From NCBI GenBank assembly GCA_029098265.1, contig JAQXNZ010000191.1, positions 1 through 32,140 on the forward strand: DNA of 32,140 bases. Reading direction: 5' to 3'. Below are positions 19,730 through 30,634 of the stretch, in pieces; the first letter of the stretch is position 1; each line of letters starts with the position of its first letter. Below the pieces are notes generated by a model, which saw only the letters and a list, made by a program, of their open reading frames with translations, did no database searches and was not told the origin of the DNA. The translations under genes were made by a program, and so were the position numbers. The DNA is from Clostridia bacterium (GTDB lineage Bacteria > Bacillota > Clostridia > Lachnospirales > Anaerotignaceae).

Positions 19730-20957
19730 GTATAAGTTTACGCCTCAGAAAATCCAACGCACTGTATGCGGCTCTCTCTCGTATAAGGCTTCTGCCTCCT
19801 GCAAGATGCAGTTCCTTTACACAGGTTTTGCCGTTTATATACACACCCACATATACAAGTCCCTCGGGCTTTCCCGCGGAAGGACCCGGGCCTGCAACGC
19901 CTGTGGTTGACAGCCCTATATCGCTTCCTGCTGTCTTGGCGATGCCCTCCGCCATTTCCGCCGCAGTCTCGGCACTGACGGCACCGAATTTTTCAAGGGT
20001 CTCGGCCCTTACGCCCAGACGGCGCATTTTAGCATCATTGCTGTAGGTCACTGCACCCTCGATAAGCACCTTGGACACACCGGGATATTCTATAAGCTGC
20101 GAGGCCACAAGGCCGCCCGTACAGCTTTCCGCCACGGCTATGGTCTTATTTCGGTCAATAAGCATTTTGGCCACGGTCTCCTGCATGGTGGTCTCGCCCT
20201 CGGCATATACGCTTATACCGAAGCGTGAGCGTATTTCATCGGCCACAGGCTCGATTATTTTCTCGGCCTCCTCCTCATTCTTTCCCTTTGCAGTTATCCT
20301 CAGAACCGCATCGACAACTTTGGCATACGGTGCAACGGTGGGATTTGTCTGGCTGTCTATAAGGTCTTTGACCTTTGTTTCCATGGCGCTTTCGCCGACG
20401 CCTGCTATCCTCAATATTTTTGACACAAGGGTGTACTCCTGCTTTGACACAAGGTAAGGCTTTACCTGCTCTGTGAACATGGGCTTCATCTCTCGGGGAG
20501 GGCCCGGCATCATTATAAGTATTTTGTTTTCGTTCTCTATTATTATTCCCGGAGCTGTACCGTTATCATTGTAAAGCGGTATTGCGCCCTCGGGTATCAT
20601 GGCCTGTTTTTTGTTGTTCTCGGTCATGGGTCTTTTCATTTTTTCAAAATAGGTCTCTATCCTGTCCAGCGCCTTTTGGTCAAGCACAAGCTTTCTTCCG
20701 AAGTATTCGGCACCTATTTCCTTTGTCAGGTCATCCTCGGTGGGGCCCAGACCGCCCGTGGTAATTATGACATCGGCTCTGTCAAAGGCTATGTGCATGG
20801 CCTTTTTCATGCGCTCGGGATTGTCGCCCACAACGGACTGATAGTATACGCCGATACCCAGTTCCGCCAGTCCCTGTGCTATAAACTGAGCATTGGTATT
20901 TACGATGTCTCCCAGAAGTATTTCCGTTCCTACCGCAAGTATTTCCGCATTCATCAA
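19722..20957 (-). CDS. cinA: CinA family competence/damage-inducible protein
   Basis: 411 aa; N-terminal MoaB-like domain (TTGGLGPTEDDLTKE), C-terminal CinA domain (AVAESCTGGLVASQL). Confidence 0.95.
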   Translation of the reverse strand: MMNAEILAVGTEILLGDIVNTNAQFIAQGLAELGIGVYYQSVVGDNPERMKKAMHIAFDRADVIITTGGLGPTEDDLTKEIGAEYFGRKLVLDQKALDRIETYFEKMKRPMTENNKKQAMIPEGAIPLYNDNGTAPGIIIENENKILIMMPGPPREMKPMFTEQVKPYLVSKQEYTLVSKILRIAGVGESAMETKVKDLIDSQTNPTVAPYAKVVDAVLRITAKGKNEEEAEKIIEPVADEIRSRFGISVYAEGETTMQETVAKMLIDRNKTIAVAESCTGGLVASQLIEYPGVSKVLIEGAVTYSNDAKMRRLGVRAETLEKFGAVSAETAAEMAEGIAKTAGSDIGLSTTGVAGPGPSAGKPEGLVYVGVYINGKTCVKELHLAGGRSLIRERAAYSALDFLRRKLILD

Positions 20958-20970
20958 AACCGCCTCCGAC

Positions 20971-21504
20971 TCAGCCCTTAATCACACTGAAATTCTTCAC
21001 GATGTAGTCCACACCGGATATTACCGTAAAAACAGTTGCAAGTATTATAAGTATGCTTCCGATAATTCCGCCGACGCCCAGAAGCACAAGTATTATCATT
21101 GCCATCTGTGTGACGGTCTTTATCTTTCCCCACCAGCTGGCGGCGATAACGAGTCCGCCCTCTGCGGCAAGCAGACGGAAGCCTGTTATTATGAACTCAC
21201 GGCTGATTATTATAATTACTATCCATGCGGGAAGCAGACCCAGCTCTATCATACATATAAGTGCCGATGAAACAAGCAGCTTGTCCGCAAGGGGATCCAT
21301 AAATTTTCCGAAGTTGGTTACAAGGTTGTACTTTCTTGCAATATGTCCGTCCAGATAATCCGTAAAGGACGCTATACAGAATATAGCCACGGCAATATAT
21401 CTGTTTGCGGGCGCAGGCACAAGCCCCGTCATAAGCACAACAATAAATACGGGTATAAGTATAACTCTGAACATTGTAAGTTTATTTGGCAGATTCATAG
21501 ACAT
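20971..21504 (-). CDS. pgsA: CDP-diacylglycerol-glycerol-3-phosphate 3-phosphatidyltransferase
   Basis: 177 aa; CDP-alcohol phosphatidyltransferase motif (D..DG..AR...FG...D..AD). Confidence 0.93.
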   Translation of the reverse strand: MSMNLPNKLTMFRVILIPVFIVVLMTGLVPAPANRYIAVAIFCIASFTDYLDGHIARKYNLVTNFGKFMDPLADKLLVSSALICMIELGLLPAWIVIIIISREFIITGFRLLAAEGGLVIAASWWGKIKTVTQMAMIILVLLGVGGIIGSILIILATVFTVISGVDYIVKNFSVIKG

Positions 21505-22844
21505 CAGTAAACAGCCTCCCCTATGAGGTCATAGTCGCTGGCCTCGTTTATTTTTACGTCGGCAAAATCGCCCGACATTATTTCATAGTCGCTTTTGAAG
21601 AACACTATACCGTCAATATCGGGTGCGTCGGCGGCGCTTCTTCCGCAGTATATATCGTCCTCGGGTATCTTTCCGTCAACTATTACCCTGACGGTCTTTC
21701 CTATCTTTTCCATGCACTTTTCGGCCGAAATGTTTTTCTGGAGCTCCATAATATAGTTCTTTCTCTGCTCCTTGACGTCCTCGTCTATCTGTCCGTCCAT
21801 CTCTGCCGCCACGGTGCCCTCCTCCTGAGAGTAGGTAAATACGCCGAGCTTTTCAAATTTCAGCTCGCTTATGAAATCAGCCAGCTCCTCAAACTCTTTC
21901 TCGGTCTCTCCGGGGAAGCCTGTTATTATCGTTGTCCTTACGGTTATATCAGGCATAGCCGCCCTGAGTGCTCCTATTCTTTCGGTTATAAGTGCTCTGG
22001 ACGTTCTGCGTCCCATTCTCTTTAATACGCTGTCGCTTCCGTGCTGTATGGGGATATCGATATACTTGCATATTTTGTCCTCCTCGGCCATTGCCTTTAT
22101 GGTCTCGTCGGTCAGTGTTTCGGCATAGCAGTACAGAAGTCTTATCCATTCTATGCCCTCAACCTGACACAGCCTTCTTAACAGCTCATGGAGCATAGGC
22201 TTTCCGTAAAGGTCCCTGCCGTAAATCGACGTATCCTGAGCAACAATTATAAGCTCCTTTACGCCTGCCTCTGCCAGCTGTTTTGTTTCCTCCACAAGGC
22301 TTTCCATAGTCCTGGAACGGTGTCTGCCTCTCATTTTAGGTATAACACAGTAGGTACAGTGGTTGTCACAGCCCTCCGATATTTTAAGATAGGCATAATA
22401 GCCCGCTGTGGAAATCACCCTCTTGGGGGCATTTTTTTCGTCCATCTGCATATCTATGTCATTTACTATCCTAATGCCCGTCTCACCGGCAAGTATCCTG
22501 TCGGCGGCATCGGCAACGCTCTCGTAGGCTGTTGTGCCGATAACGGCGTCAACCTCTGGCATTTCCTCAAATATTTCCTTTTCATATCTCTGGGCAAGAC
22601 AGCCTGCGGCAATAACGCCCTTGCATCTGCCCTTTTTCTTAAGCTTTGCCGTCTCGATTATTGTCTCAATGCTTTCCTCAAGGGCGTCCTTTATGAAACA
22701 GCATGTATTTATAACCACTATGTCGGCTTCATTTTCGTCCGATACGGGCGTATAGCCCCTTTCGGCAAGTATGCCGAGCATTACCTCGCTGTCCACCCTG
22801 TTTTTATCACAGCCCAGCGAAATAAAAGCAATGTTTTTATTCAA
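21504..22844 (-). CDS. rimO: Ribosomal protein S12 methylthiotransferase RimO
   Basis: 446 aa; ISLGCDKNRVDSE, radical-SAM motif CDNHCTYCVIP, C-terminal TRAM. Confidence 0.95.
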   Translation of the reverse strand: MNKNIAFISLGCDKNRVDSEVMLGILAERGYTPVSDENEADIVVINTCCFIKDALEESIETIIETAKLKKKGRCKGVIAAGCLAQRYEKEIFEEMPEVDAVIGTTAYESVADAADRILAGETGIRIVNDIDMQMDEKNAPKRVISTAGYYAYLKISEGCDNHCTYCVIPKMRGRHRSRTMESLVEETKQLAEAGVKELIIVAQDTSIYGRDLYGKPMLHELLRRLCQVEGIEWIRLLYCYAETLTDETIKAMAEEDKICKYIDIPIQHGSDSVLKRMGRRTSRALITERIGALRAAMPDITVRTTIITGFPGETEKEFEELADFISELKFEKLGVFTYSQEEGTVAAEMDGQIDEDVKEQRKNYIMELQKNISAEKCMEKIGKTVRVIVDGKIPEDDIYCGRSAADAPDIDGIVFFKSDYEIMSGDFADVKINEASDYDLIGEAVY

Positions 22845-22856
22845 TAAAATTACCTC

Positions 22857-23513
22857 CTATTTATGTGCCGGTATCATTACATGCACCGTATCAAGTATAT
22901 TCTGATGCACCACATTTCTCGGTTCAAAGTGAAGAATTCCGAAAACAATCTGCATGGCAATACCGCTTCCGAATACGGAAACTACAGTGCCAACGCCGAC
23001 CTTTCCTCCCGACAGCCACCCTGCCAGCAGTACCGCCGACAGTATGCCTATCTGCACCGCACCTATGGGTGTCTTTCTCATTCTTTTGCCTATGCCCACA
23101 AACAGCGAATCCCTCGGCCCGCAGCCCATTCCGGCCGAAATGTTGAAGTACTGTCCCAGCGCCTGAATAAAAAGACCGCATATCATAATCACAAGACCGT
23201 ACCCAAGGGAATGTCCTAACGGCAGAAGGTCCAGCCATGTAAAGAAATCCACAAAGACACCGCCGAACAGTGCCACCGCCAACGTGCCTATGCCTATCTT
23301 TTCCCTCATGGCAATATCCGCCGCCAATGTAAGCACACTTATTATCGTATATATTTCTCCGTAGGTCATTCCCGTCCTTTGAGATATGCCTATATTCAGG
23401 CATTCCCACGGGGCAAGACCTATATTGGCCCGTATCGTAAAATACGCACCCAGGGCAAATACAAATACTCCGAACGTTGTCCTAACCGTTCTCCTTATTG
23501 TATCACCAAACAT
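22857..23513 (-). CDS. YczE/YitT-like integral membrane protein
   Basis: 218 aa; multiple hydrophobic segments with GLAPWECLNIGISQRTGMTYGEIY and GMGCGPRDSLFVGIGKRM. Confidence 0.75.
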   Translation of the reverse strand: MFGDTIRRTVRTTFGVFVFALGAYFTIRANIGLAPWECLNIGISQRTGMTYGEIYTIISVLTLAADIAMREKIGIGTLAVALFGGVFVDFFTWLDLLPLGHSLGYGLVIMICGLFIQALGQYFNISAGMGCGPRDSLFVGIGKRMRKTPIGAVQIGILSAVLLAGWLSGGKVGVGTVVSVFGSGIAMQIVFGILHFEPRNVVHQNILDTVHVMIPAHK

Positions 23514-23534
23514 TATTATTTCCTCCGAATGACA

Positions 23535-26423
23535 TTACTCAAGCTCAGACCTGCTCACAAGCACCTTTCTCGGTTTGCTTCCGTCCTCCGGGCCTACTAT
23601 TCCCGCTTCTTCCAGCTCGTCCATGAGCCTTGCGGCTCTGTTATAGCCTATTCTGAACTGCCTCTGCAGCATGGATACCGAAGCCTTTTCCTTGCTGACC
23701 ACCAACTCAACGGCGCTGTCAAAGAACTCGTCATGCTCTCCGTTTTCGCCGCCTGTCTTAACGGCAGAGGATATTTCTTCCATAACGGTTTCGTTGTAGT
23801 CGGCTCCGTTGCCCTGCTCTTTCAGAAAGTCAACTATGTTTTCAACCTCTTTATCCGTAACAAATGCGCCCTGTATTCTTACGGGCTTGCTCATTCCCGT
23901 AGGATAGAAAAGCATATCGCCCTTGCCCAGTAGTTTTTCGGCACCGTTCATGTCAAGTATTGTTCTGGAGTCTATGCCGCTTGATACTGCAAAGGCCAGC
24001 CTTGAGGGTATGTTTGCCTTTATAACTCCAGTTATTACGTCAACCGACGGTCTCTGGGTTGCTATTATAAGATGTATGCCTGCGGCTCTCGCCATCTGCG
24101 CCAGACGGCATATACTGTCCTCTACCTCCTTGGGTGAGGCCATCATAAGGTCCGCCAACTCGTCTATTATTATGACTATCTGGGGCATGGGTTCTCCCTC
24201 GCCCTTTTCGGCTATCATCGCATTATAGCCCTTTATATCCCTTACGGAATGCTCCGCAAAGGAGTTGTATCTGGCAAGCATCTCCCTGACAGCCCAGTTC
24301 AGTGCGCCTGCAGCCTTTTTGGGGTCTGTCACAACGGGTATCATAAGATGCGGTATGCCGTTATATACGCTAAGCTCAACAACCTTGGGGTCAACCAGTA
24401 TAAGCTTTACCTCGTTGGGCTTTGCCTTATACAAAATGCTCGTTATAAGTGTATTTATGCATACGCTTTTGCCCGAGCCCGTTGCGCCTGCAATAAGCAG
24501 ATGGGGCATTTTCGCTATATCCGTAACCACTGCATTGCCGGCTATATCCTGTCCTAAGGCAAAGGCCAGCTTTGACGGGAAGCTTTTAAACTGCTCCGAC
24601 TCCAGCACCGTCCTCAGATATACGGACTGCTGTTCCTTATTGGGTACCTCTATGCCGACAGCCGCCTTGCCCGGAATGGGCGCCTCTATCCTTATACCGC
24701 TGGCAGCCAGATTAAGGGCTATGTCATCGGCAAGATTTACTATTTTGCTGACCTTTACGCCGTGGCTTGGCGAAACCTCATATCTTGTTACCGTCGGGCC
24801 CTGATTTATCTGCATTACCCTTGCGTCAACGCCGAAGCTTTTGAGTGTGTCCTCCAGCTTCTGCGCCGTAGCAAGCATCTGCGCCTTGGACTGTCCTGCG
24901 CCCACTCTGGGGTCTTTGCCCAAAAGCGATATGGGCGGGAACCTATAGTCCGTCATAACAGGTCTGCTTTCCTTTACATCCGCCTTTGTTCCGTCCAGAC
25001 CCGTGACTGCCTTTTTCTCCGCATCGGTCAGTATTTCACCGCCAATAATACTGCTGTCCATGTGCGTAGGCTCCTCCATAGGCTTGTCCGGCATATAGCC
25101 CTCCTTCGACGCTCCCGCAGTCACAACCTCATTCTCCGGTGTGATATTTTCCTCGGACACATCTCTATCGGCACTTATATTTATGTTTTCCTCCGACACA
25201 ATCTCATCTTCGGTAACGCCCGTGTCCAAACCTTCCCTCTCTATCTCCTCATCGGAAACCTCCTCAAGGGTGAAGGCAGCTTTCTTTTCCTCCGGGTTTA
25301 TTTCAAGCACACCGGGAACAATATCTTCATCTTCATAATCATCTTCAAATGAACCGTTGCTTATTACACACTGTATTCCTCTTTCTTTATTGAAATCGAT
25401 TCTTGCTTCCGCACTGTCGTCCTTTATATCCATTTCGGGCTTAGCGGTTCCCATGTGGCGTGCTATATTCCTTACCATATAGTCCGAGGGCAGTACATCT
25501 CCGTTAAATGCGTCGGGTGTGCCGCTCGTCTCAGCCGAAACATCCGGCTTTTCTGGTGCATCCGCAAAGCCGCCGCTTTCCTCGCTGTCGAACTCGCCCT
25601 TATCCATAAGTATATTGAAAACCTTGCTTCGTTTCTGTGTTCTTGCGCTGTCATTCGCCGGATATGCCGCTTTTTCCTCGGCCTTTATTCTTGCTCTTTC
25701 GGCTTTGACCTGCTTTCTTTCGTTCATTCGCTGTTTGCCGTTGTCTCCCACATACCTGGCGGCGCTTTCAACTCCGCCGAAGAATGAAAGTCCCGTGCCC
25801 ATTACTACGGAAACGATTAAGAGCACCGTAAGTATTATGTATGTTCCGAGTTTATCAAAGTATTTCAGCAGTATGCCGCCTATTACGCCGCCTATGGCTC
25901 CGCCGTTGGAGGCCGAACCCGCCGCATAGAGCTTTCCGAAGGAAAGGCTTTCAGTGCCCGATGCGGTTATGGCATGGGCAAAGGCCGCCAGGCATACGAT
26001 AAAAAGCACCGCCGCCCCCAGCTTAAGCTCTGCATTGCCTCTGCCGTCGGAAAAAAGCATCCACAGGCAGTATACAATCGCTATAAACGGCAGGAAATAG
26101 CCGCCCAGACCGAACAGTCCCTTAAGAAATCCCGATATGAAGCTTCCGAATACGCCTATTTTGCTCGTAAAAAGGCTGATAACAGCCACTATGCATATCA
26201 TCACTATTATCAGGCAGATTATCTCGTCAAGCATGCTGTCATCGCCGCTGTTTTTTGCCGTGTTTTTACTCGAAGTTTTGCGGGAGGAAGCTTTGGCTCC
26301 GCTTTTTTTGCCTGCAGAGGCATTTTTTCTTCCGCTGTTTTTGGCAGTACTCTGCTTTTTGGCGGTTGATTTGGAACCGCTCTTTTTAGCCGTCGTCTTT
26401 GACGCCGTCTTTTTTTGTGCCAT
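23535..26423 (-). CDS. FtsK/SpoIIIE family DNA translocase
   Basis: 962 aa; N-terminal TM segments, [20 protein letters not shown] Walker [12 protein letters not shown]-terminal winged-helix gamma domain ([28 protein letters not shown]). Confidence 0.95.
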   Translation of the reverse strand: MAQKKTASKTTAKKSGSKSTAKKQSTAKNSGRKNASAGKKSGAKASSRKTSSKNTAKNSGDDSMLDEIICLIIVMICIVAVISLFTSKIGVFGSFISGFLKGLFGLGGYFLPFIAIVYCLWMLFSDGRGNAELKLGAAVLFIVCLAAFAHAITASGTESLSFGKLYAAGSASNGGAIGGVIGGILLKYFDKLGTYIILTVLLIVSVVMGTGLSFFGGVESAARYVGDNGKQRMNERKQVKAERARIKAEEKAAYPANDSARTQKRSKVFNILMDKGEFDSEESGGFADAPEKPDVSAETSGTPDAFNGDVLPSDYMVRNIARHMGTAKPEMDIKDDSAEARIDFNKERGIQCVISNGSFEDDYEDEDIVPGVLEINPEEKKAAFTLEEVSDEEIEREGLDTGVTEDEIVSEENINISADRDVSEENITPENEVVTAGASKEGYMPDKPMEEPTHMDSSIIGGEILTDAEKKAVTGLDGTKADVKESRPVMTDYRFPPISLLGKDPRVGAGQSKAQMLATAQKLEDTLKSFGVDARVMQINQGPTVTRYEVSPSHGVKVSKIVNLADDIALNLAASGIRIEAPIPGKAAVGIEVPNKEQQSVYLRTVLESEQFKSFPSKLAFALGQDIAGNAVVTDIAKMPHLLIAGATGSGKSVCINTLITSILYKAKPNEVKLILVDPKVVELSVYNGIPHLMIPVVTDPKKAAGALNWAVREMLARYNSFAEHSVRDIKGYNAMIAEKGEGEPMPQIVIIIDELADLMMASPKEVEDSICRLAQMARAAGIHLIIATQRPSVDVITGVIKANIPSRLAFAVSSGIDSRTILDMNGAEKLLGKGDMLFYPTGMSKPVRIQGAFVTDKEVENIVDFLKEQGNGADYNETVMEEISSAVKTGGENGEHDEFFDSAVELVVSKEKASVSMLQRQFRIGYNRAARLMDELEEAGIVGPEDGSKPRKVLVSRSELE

Positions 26424-26463
26424 TGTATCACCTCATAAAATCTGAAAGATGTTTATCTCATAA

Positions 26464-26747
26464 TACCTTCAATATACAATGGTCAACATGGTCTAAACAG
26501 CTGAATTTATGTATCTGCTTCGTTACTTCAGCTTAGCGTACATTAATCCTGTACGCCTTCGCCGAAAAGCCTTGCATATACAAAAATTCATCATGTTTAG
26601 ACTCGCAGACTTTACAAACTGAAATTTACGGCAGTTTTGAGGCATACGACCGCAGGCGTACCCATAGAGGTACGTCAAGGAAGTATAACAATAAAAATGA
26701 CTAAATTTCAGCTTGTAAAGCATTTTGTCCTTTGTGTATTGAAGGTA
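26464..26747. mobile_element. MITE-like intergenic element with imperfect terminal inverted repeats
   Basis: TACCTTCAATATACAATGGTCAACATG (26464-26490) against reverse complement of 26721-26747 (TACCTTCAATACACAAAGGACAAAATG), 23/27 identical; a further AGCTGAA-TTTA similarity extends inward. Inner hairpins GCGTACA..TGTACGC (26536-26556) and GCGTACC..GGTACG (about 26656-26675). Confidence 0.6.
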
Positions 26748-26843
26748 AGCCTATCATAGCATTATACCATAATAATCTCAGAAAATCATTTAATTTATTA
26801 TATTTATGTGATAGACTTTATATAAAAAACAGGAAGTACAGAT

Positions 26844-28286
26844 ATGAATACAAATCAGAACAGAATACCCATAGCGGATATGCTGAAGGCCTTCAAAGAC
26901 CTTGACCCGGGCTACTTCTGCGTTCCCTCCCACCACATGGGCAGAGGCGCCTCGGAGGTATTTGCGTCCCTTATGGGCAGTAATATACTCAAATACGATG
27001 TAACGGAAACGCCGCTGACCGACGACCTGCACGAAGCCGAGGGCGCAATTATGGAAGCCCAAGAGCTTGCCGCAGACCTTTTCGGCGCCGACAGGACATT
27101 TTTCCTTGTAAACGGCACCACCTGCGGCAACGAAGCCATGATAATATCCTCCGTCAGCGAGGGTGAAAAAATACTTGTGGCAAGGAACTGTCATAAATCC
27201 GTGCTCATGGGGCTTATAATAAGCGGAGCGGTTCCCGTATATATCGAGCCCGAAAACAGCCCCGAATTCTTTACCTTCGGAAGCATATCCCCCGAAAAGG
27301 TGGAAAAGGCTTTTGAAGCCAATCCCGATATAAAGGCCTTTATAATGACCAATCCCACCTACTACGGTATATGCAGTGATATGAAGTCCATAGCGGATAT
27401 ATGCCACGCCCACGAAGCAATGCTGCTGGTTGACGAAGCCCACGGGGCTCATCTTGGCTTTTCTGACATTTTGCCAAAGTCGGCTATAGGCTTAGGTGCG
27501 GATATGTCGGCACAGAGCACCCACAAAACACTGGGCTCCATGACCCAGACCTCAATGCTTCATGTTAAAAGCAGTATTGCAGACGTAACAAAGGTTGACT
27601 CCGCCCTCAGGATTGTACAGTCCACAAGCCCCTCATATATACTGATGGCGTCTTTGGACTGCGCAAGGCATGACATGGCCGTAAACGGCGATAAAATAAT
27701 TTCAAACCTTATTGCCTGCTCACAGTATCTGCGTGAAGGGCTTAATTCTATTTCGGGTGTACACTCGCCCTGCGGCCCCTCCGAGGGAGTGTTTGACACA
27801 GACCCGACCCGTGTTGTTTTCAGCCTCGATGGCATGGGCGGCTTTGAGCTGGCAGACATGCTCCTTGAAAAATACCGCATAGCCACGGAAATGGCCGACA
27901 GCCGAAACGTCATAGCCGTTATAGGCGGAGGAGACAGCACCGCCGATATGGACAGACTTATAAATGCAGTCCGTGAAATATCCACAGGCTGTGCAAAAAA
28001 ACATAATTCCGAAAGCTTTATTTTTCCCCCCGTACCTCCCATGGCAATGACACCGAGGCAGGCATATTTCGCAAAAACCGGGGCTGTCCCCTTGGAAAAT
28101 GCAGTAGGAATGATAAGTGCGGAGATGATAGCACCCTATCCGCCCGGCATACCCGTCATATATCCCGGAGAGATAATTACACAGGATATCCACAGTTTCC
28201 TTGTTGAAGCTGTGGAAAAAGGCCGCCACATACACAGCTTTTCAGATAAAACTATGAAAACCATAAAAACAGTCATGGAAAAATAA
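26844..28286 (+). CDS. PLP-dependent aminotransferase-fold protein, Orn/Lys/Arg decarboxylase family
   Basis: 480 aa; FLVNGTTCGNEAMI, LLVDEAHGAHLGF, SAQSTHKTLGSMTQTSMLH (PLP lysine), C-terminal PYPPGIPVIYPGE. Confidence 0.9.
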   Translation: MNTNQNRIPIADMLKAFKDLDPGYFCVPSHHMGRGASEVFASLMGSNILKYDVTETPLTDDLHEAEGAIMEAQELAADLFGADRTFFLVNGTTCGNEAMIISSVSEGEKILVARNCHKSVLMGLIISGAVPVYIEPENSPEFFTFGSISPEKVEKAFEANPDIKAFIMTNPTYYGICSDMKSIADICHAHEAMLLVDEAHGAHLGFSDILPKSAIGLGADMSAQSTHKTLGSMTQTSMLHVKSSIADVTKVDSALRIVQSTSPSYILMASLDCARHDMAVNGDKIISNLIACSQYLREGLNSISGVHSPCGPSEGVFDTDPTRVVFSLDGMGGFELADMLLEKYRIATEMADSRNVIAVIGGGDSTADMDRLINAVREISTGCAKKHNSESFIFPPVPPMAMTPRQAYFAKTGAVPLENAVGMISAEMIAPYPPGIPVIYPGEIITQDIHSFLVEAVEKGRHIHSFSDKTMKTIKTVMEK

Positions 28287-28354
28287 ATATATGTTGCAGA
28301 TACAACCGAAATTATTTTTAAAACTCTGTACACTGACATCAGGAGGTGTTTTTA

Positions 28355-28687
28355 ATGGAAGGAAAAATGAAAAACATAAAGAAAGCCGAGATACTTCAGC
28401 TTAAGGAGCAGATAGGCTACCTTGACGGACAGATAGCCAGCAAGACCCTTGTGCAGAATGACCATGTAAGTCTTACTCTTTTCGCCTTTGAAAAGGACGA
28501 GGAAATAAGCACCCATGAGTCAGGCGGCGACGCAATGGTCACGGTACTGGACGGTACAGGCAGAATAACCATAGACGGTACTGTACACATACTTAACACA
28601 GGAGACAGCATAGTCATGCCCGCCAAAACTCCCCATGCGGTATATGGGCAGGAGCGCTTCAAAATGCTTCTGACAGTCGTATTCTGA
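28355..28687 (+). CDS. Small cupin-domain protein
   Basis: 110 aa from MEGKMKNIKKAEI (SD AGGAGGTG); cupin pattern HESGGDAMVTVLDGTGRITIDGTVHILNTGDSIVMPAKTPHAVYG. Confidence 0.88.
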   Translation: MEGKMKNIKKAEILQLKEQIGYLDGQIASKTLVQNDHVSLTLFAFEKDEEISTHESGGDAMVTVLDGTGRITIDGTVHILNTGDSIVMPAKTPHAVYGQERFKMLLTVVF

Positions 28688-28720
28688 TTCTAGCATTCAT
28701 AAGCTTTAAAACATAACAAA

Positions 28721-28766
28721 AGAGGGTATCCGAAAGTCATTGCGGCTTTTGAACACCCTCTGTTTT
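28721..28766. terminator. Bidirectional terminator between convergent genes
   Basis: AGAGGGTAtccGAAAG..CTTTTgaacACCCTCT, T-run on plus side, A-run upstream. Confidence 0.8.
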
Positions 28767-30373
28767 TATTTGATTATATCCGTTACGGTACAGCTTCCGC
28801 CGGCTTTTTCAACATATTCTATCTCTATGCTGTCGCCAACGTTCTTTCTTATTATATCCACATGGTCTGCGGCCTTTAAGGAGTAGATATTGTCGTCCCC
28901 CTCAAGCATAATATAGTAATAGGTATTTCCGTCTGTAACTATATCCTTAAGCACCGATATGGTTCCCGAAGCATTCAGCCTCTCTCCTGCCTCGCTTATG
29001 CTGACGCCGCTGTTTTCCATAAGGTTCTCGTATGCCTTGACACATTCATTTACCGTGTCTCCGACTGCGACTATCTGGTATTTCTGTATATTTACCATGG
29101 CATATTTCTTAACCAGTCCCGCCGCATCCTTAAGGGACATGAAGTATGTGGGTTCTCCGCCGACATTCAGCAGAAGCGGGAATGTGGCACTGTAGCCCAA
29201 ATGCTGAACCTGACCCTCCGCCGAGGACATGGCTGAAAATTCCTCCGCACCTGCTATCTGGTAGTAGTTGGTTTCCTTCGTTCTCTGGTTCATCAGCACG
29301 AAGCCCACGTTGGACTCATCGCCGCTTACCGAAGTAACACCGGTATATACCCAAACGTCGTCATTCAGAGCGATATAGTTATATCCGTCGGTTGTTTTTA
29401 AACAGTTTTTCTGAGCAAATACACTGTTTATATATCCGCCCGACAGCGTTCCGTAGTAGTCATACTGTTCCATGAGCAATTCCGCATCATATACCTTATC
29501 TATCCACTGAGGAACATCTTCTATATCATAATACTGATGCTCACCCGTCACGGCATTAAGCACAACTGCGCCCTTAATATCCGTTCCGCCGAAAAGGCCG
29601 ATAGTATGGTCCATTACGGGACATATCCAGTAGGGTGTACCGCTGTCGTCTATCTCGAAATATGTTCCTCTGAACATGGCTGTGGGATATCTGAAACGCA
29701 GGCATCTCATCAGGTCACGGCTGAGATATTCCGACGGGGATATCTTTATGCCTTCGTTAAGCTTTATAAGCTCCGCATTCTGGGTTGACATATCTATAAG
29801 TATATATGCGGGTATGCCTCCGCTGCGGTTGGCAAACCATTTTATCACACTGCCGTATCTGAGCGGCGTTACCCTGTAGGGTCTGCCGTTGTAGTTTATC
29901 TGCGAGAAATAGCTGCTGACCTCAAACTGAGATACCATATCGGACATGGTACCCATTTTTCTTTCGGCTATTATTGCCGCAGAATTGCTGTCCAGTATGG
30001 GTATCTGGGTAAAATCGGCTTCCTCAACGTCCTCCTCAAAGTTGCCGTTTGTGACGTTGATAAGGCTGCTGTAGTCCTTTGCCCTGAACACAGGCAGTGA
30101 TATAGCCTGACCCACAAGATAAACGGCAACGAAAACTACGGCGGCTTTTACGATAATCTTTACACCCCGTGTTCCGTTTGAAACGCTCTGACGAAAGTTG
30201 CGGGGGTCTATCTGCACAAGCAGTCTGTAGGCATTGATAAACAGTCCCGTTACCGCCATAAACACAAGAAAGCTCCACAGCTCTGTAGATTTCAGGTTAA
30301 GCGGCGGAAGATAAACATAGTATCCCACCGCCCATACAATCAGCGTGAGTATATAGGAAAAATATTTTTTCAT
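28766..30373 (-). CDS. Conserved membrane-anchored protein of unknown function
   Basis: From MKKYFSYILTLIVWAVGYYVY (SD GGAGGTG); about 3 TM segments at the N-terminus followed by a large extracytoplasmic region. Confidence 0.75.
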   Translation of the reverse strand: MKKYFSYILTLIVWAVGYYVYLPPLNLKSTELWSFLVFMAVTGLFINAYRLLVQIDPRNFRQSVSNGTRGVKIIVKAAVVFVAVYLVGQAISLPVFRAKDYSSLINVTNGNFEEDVEEADFTQIPILDSNSAAIIAERKMGTMSDMVSQFEVSSYFSQINYNGRPYRVTPLRYGSVIKWFANRSGGIPAYILIDMSTQNAELIKLNEGIKISPSEYLSRDLMRCLRFRYPTAMFRGTYFEIDDSGTPYWICPVMDHTIGLFGGTDIKGAVVLNAVTGEHQYYDIEDVPQWIDKVYDAELLMEQYDYYGTLSGGYINSVFAQKNCLKTTDGYNYIALNDDVWVYTGVTSVSGDESNVGFVLMNQRTKETNYYQIAGAEEFSAMSSAEGQVQHLGYSATFPLLLNVGGEPTYFMSLKDAAGLVKKYAMVNIQKYQIVAVGDTVNECVKAYENLMENSGVSISEAGERLNASGTISVLKDIVTDGNTYYYIMLEGDDNIYSLKAADHVDIIRKNVGDSIEIEYVEKAGGSCTVTDIIK

Positions 30374-30439
30374 AGTACACCTCCGAATATTATTATAATA
30401 ATGCCATAAATTTTTAATCATAAAAAACTGATTATTTAA

Positions 30440-30468
30440 TTGACAATTTCAAAGCTATACAGTAATAT
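30440..30468 (+). promoter_or_regulatory. mecA promoter candidate (TTGACA-17-TAATAT)
   Basis: TTGACA 30440-30445, TAATAT 30463-30468. Confidence 0.65.
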
Positions 30469-30634
30469 CCTATTTACATATAACTTAATAATATTTATAC
30501 TGAATATTATAAGAAAGCCTTATTTAAGGCCGGGCACACCGTCTGAGTGCGGCTGTGCGCTACGGTTTCCGCCTTGGCGGAATACCAATTTTATTTACCG
30601 TGTTTAATGACACGGTCATTGGGGAGGGACAGCA

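Noticed and set aside
26523-26723. 66-aa ORF within the MITE-like element
   Set aside because: Overlaps inverted repeats and inner hairpins, lacks an SD, and has no recognisable protein family features.
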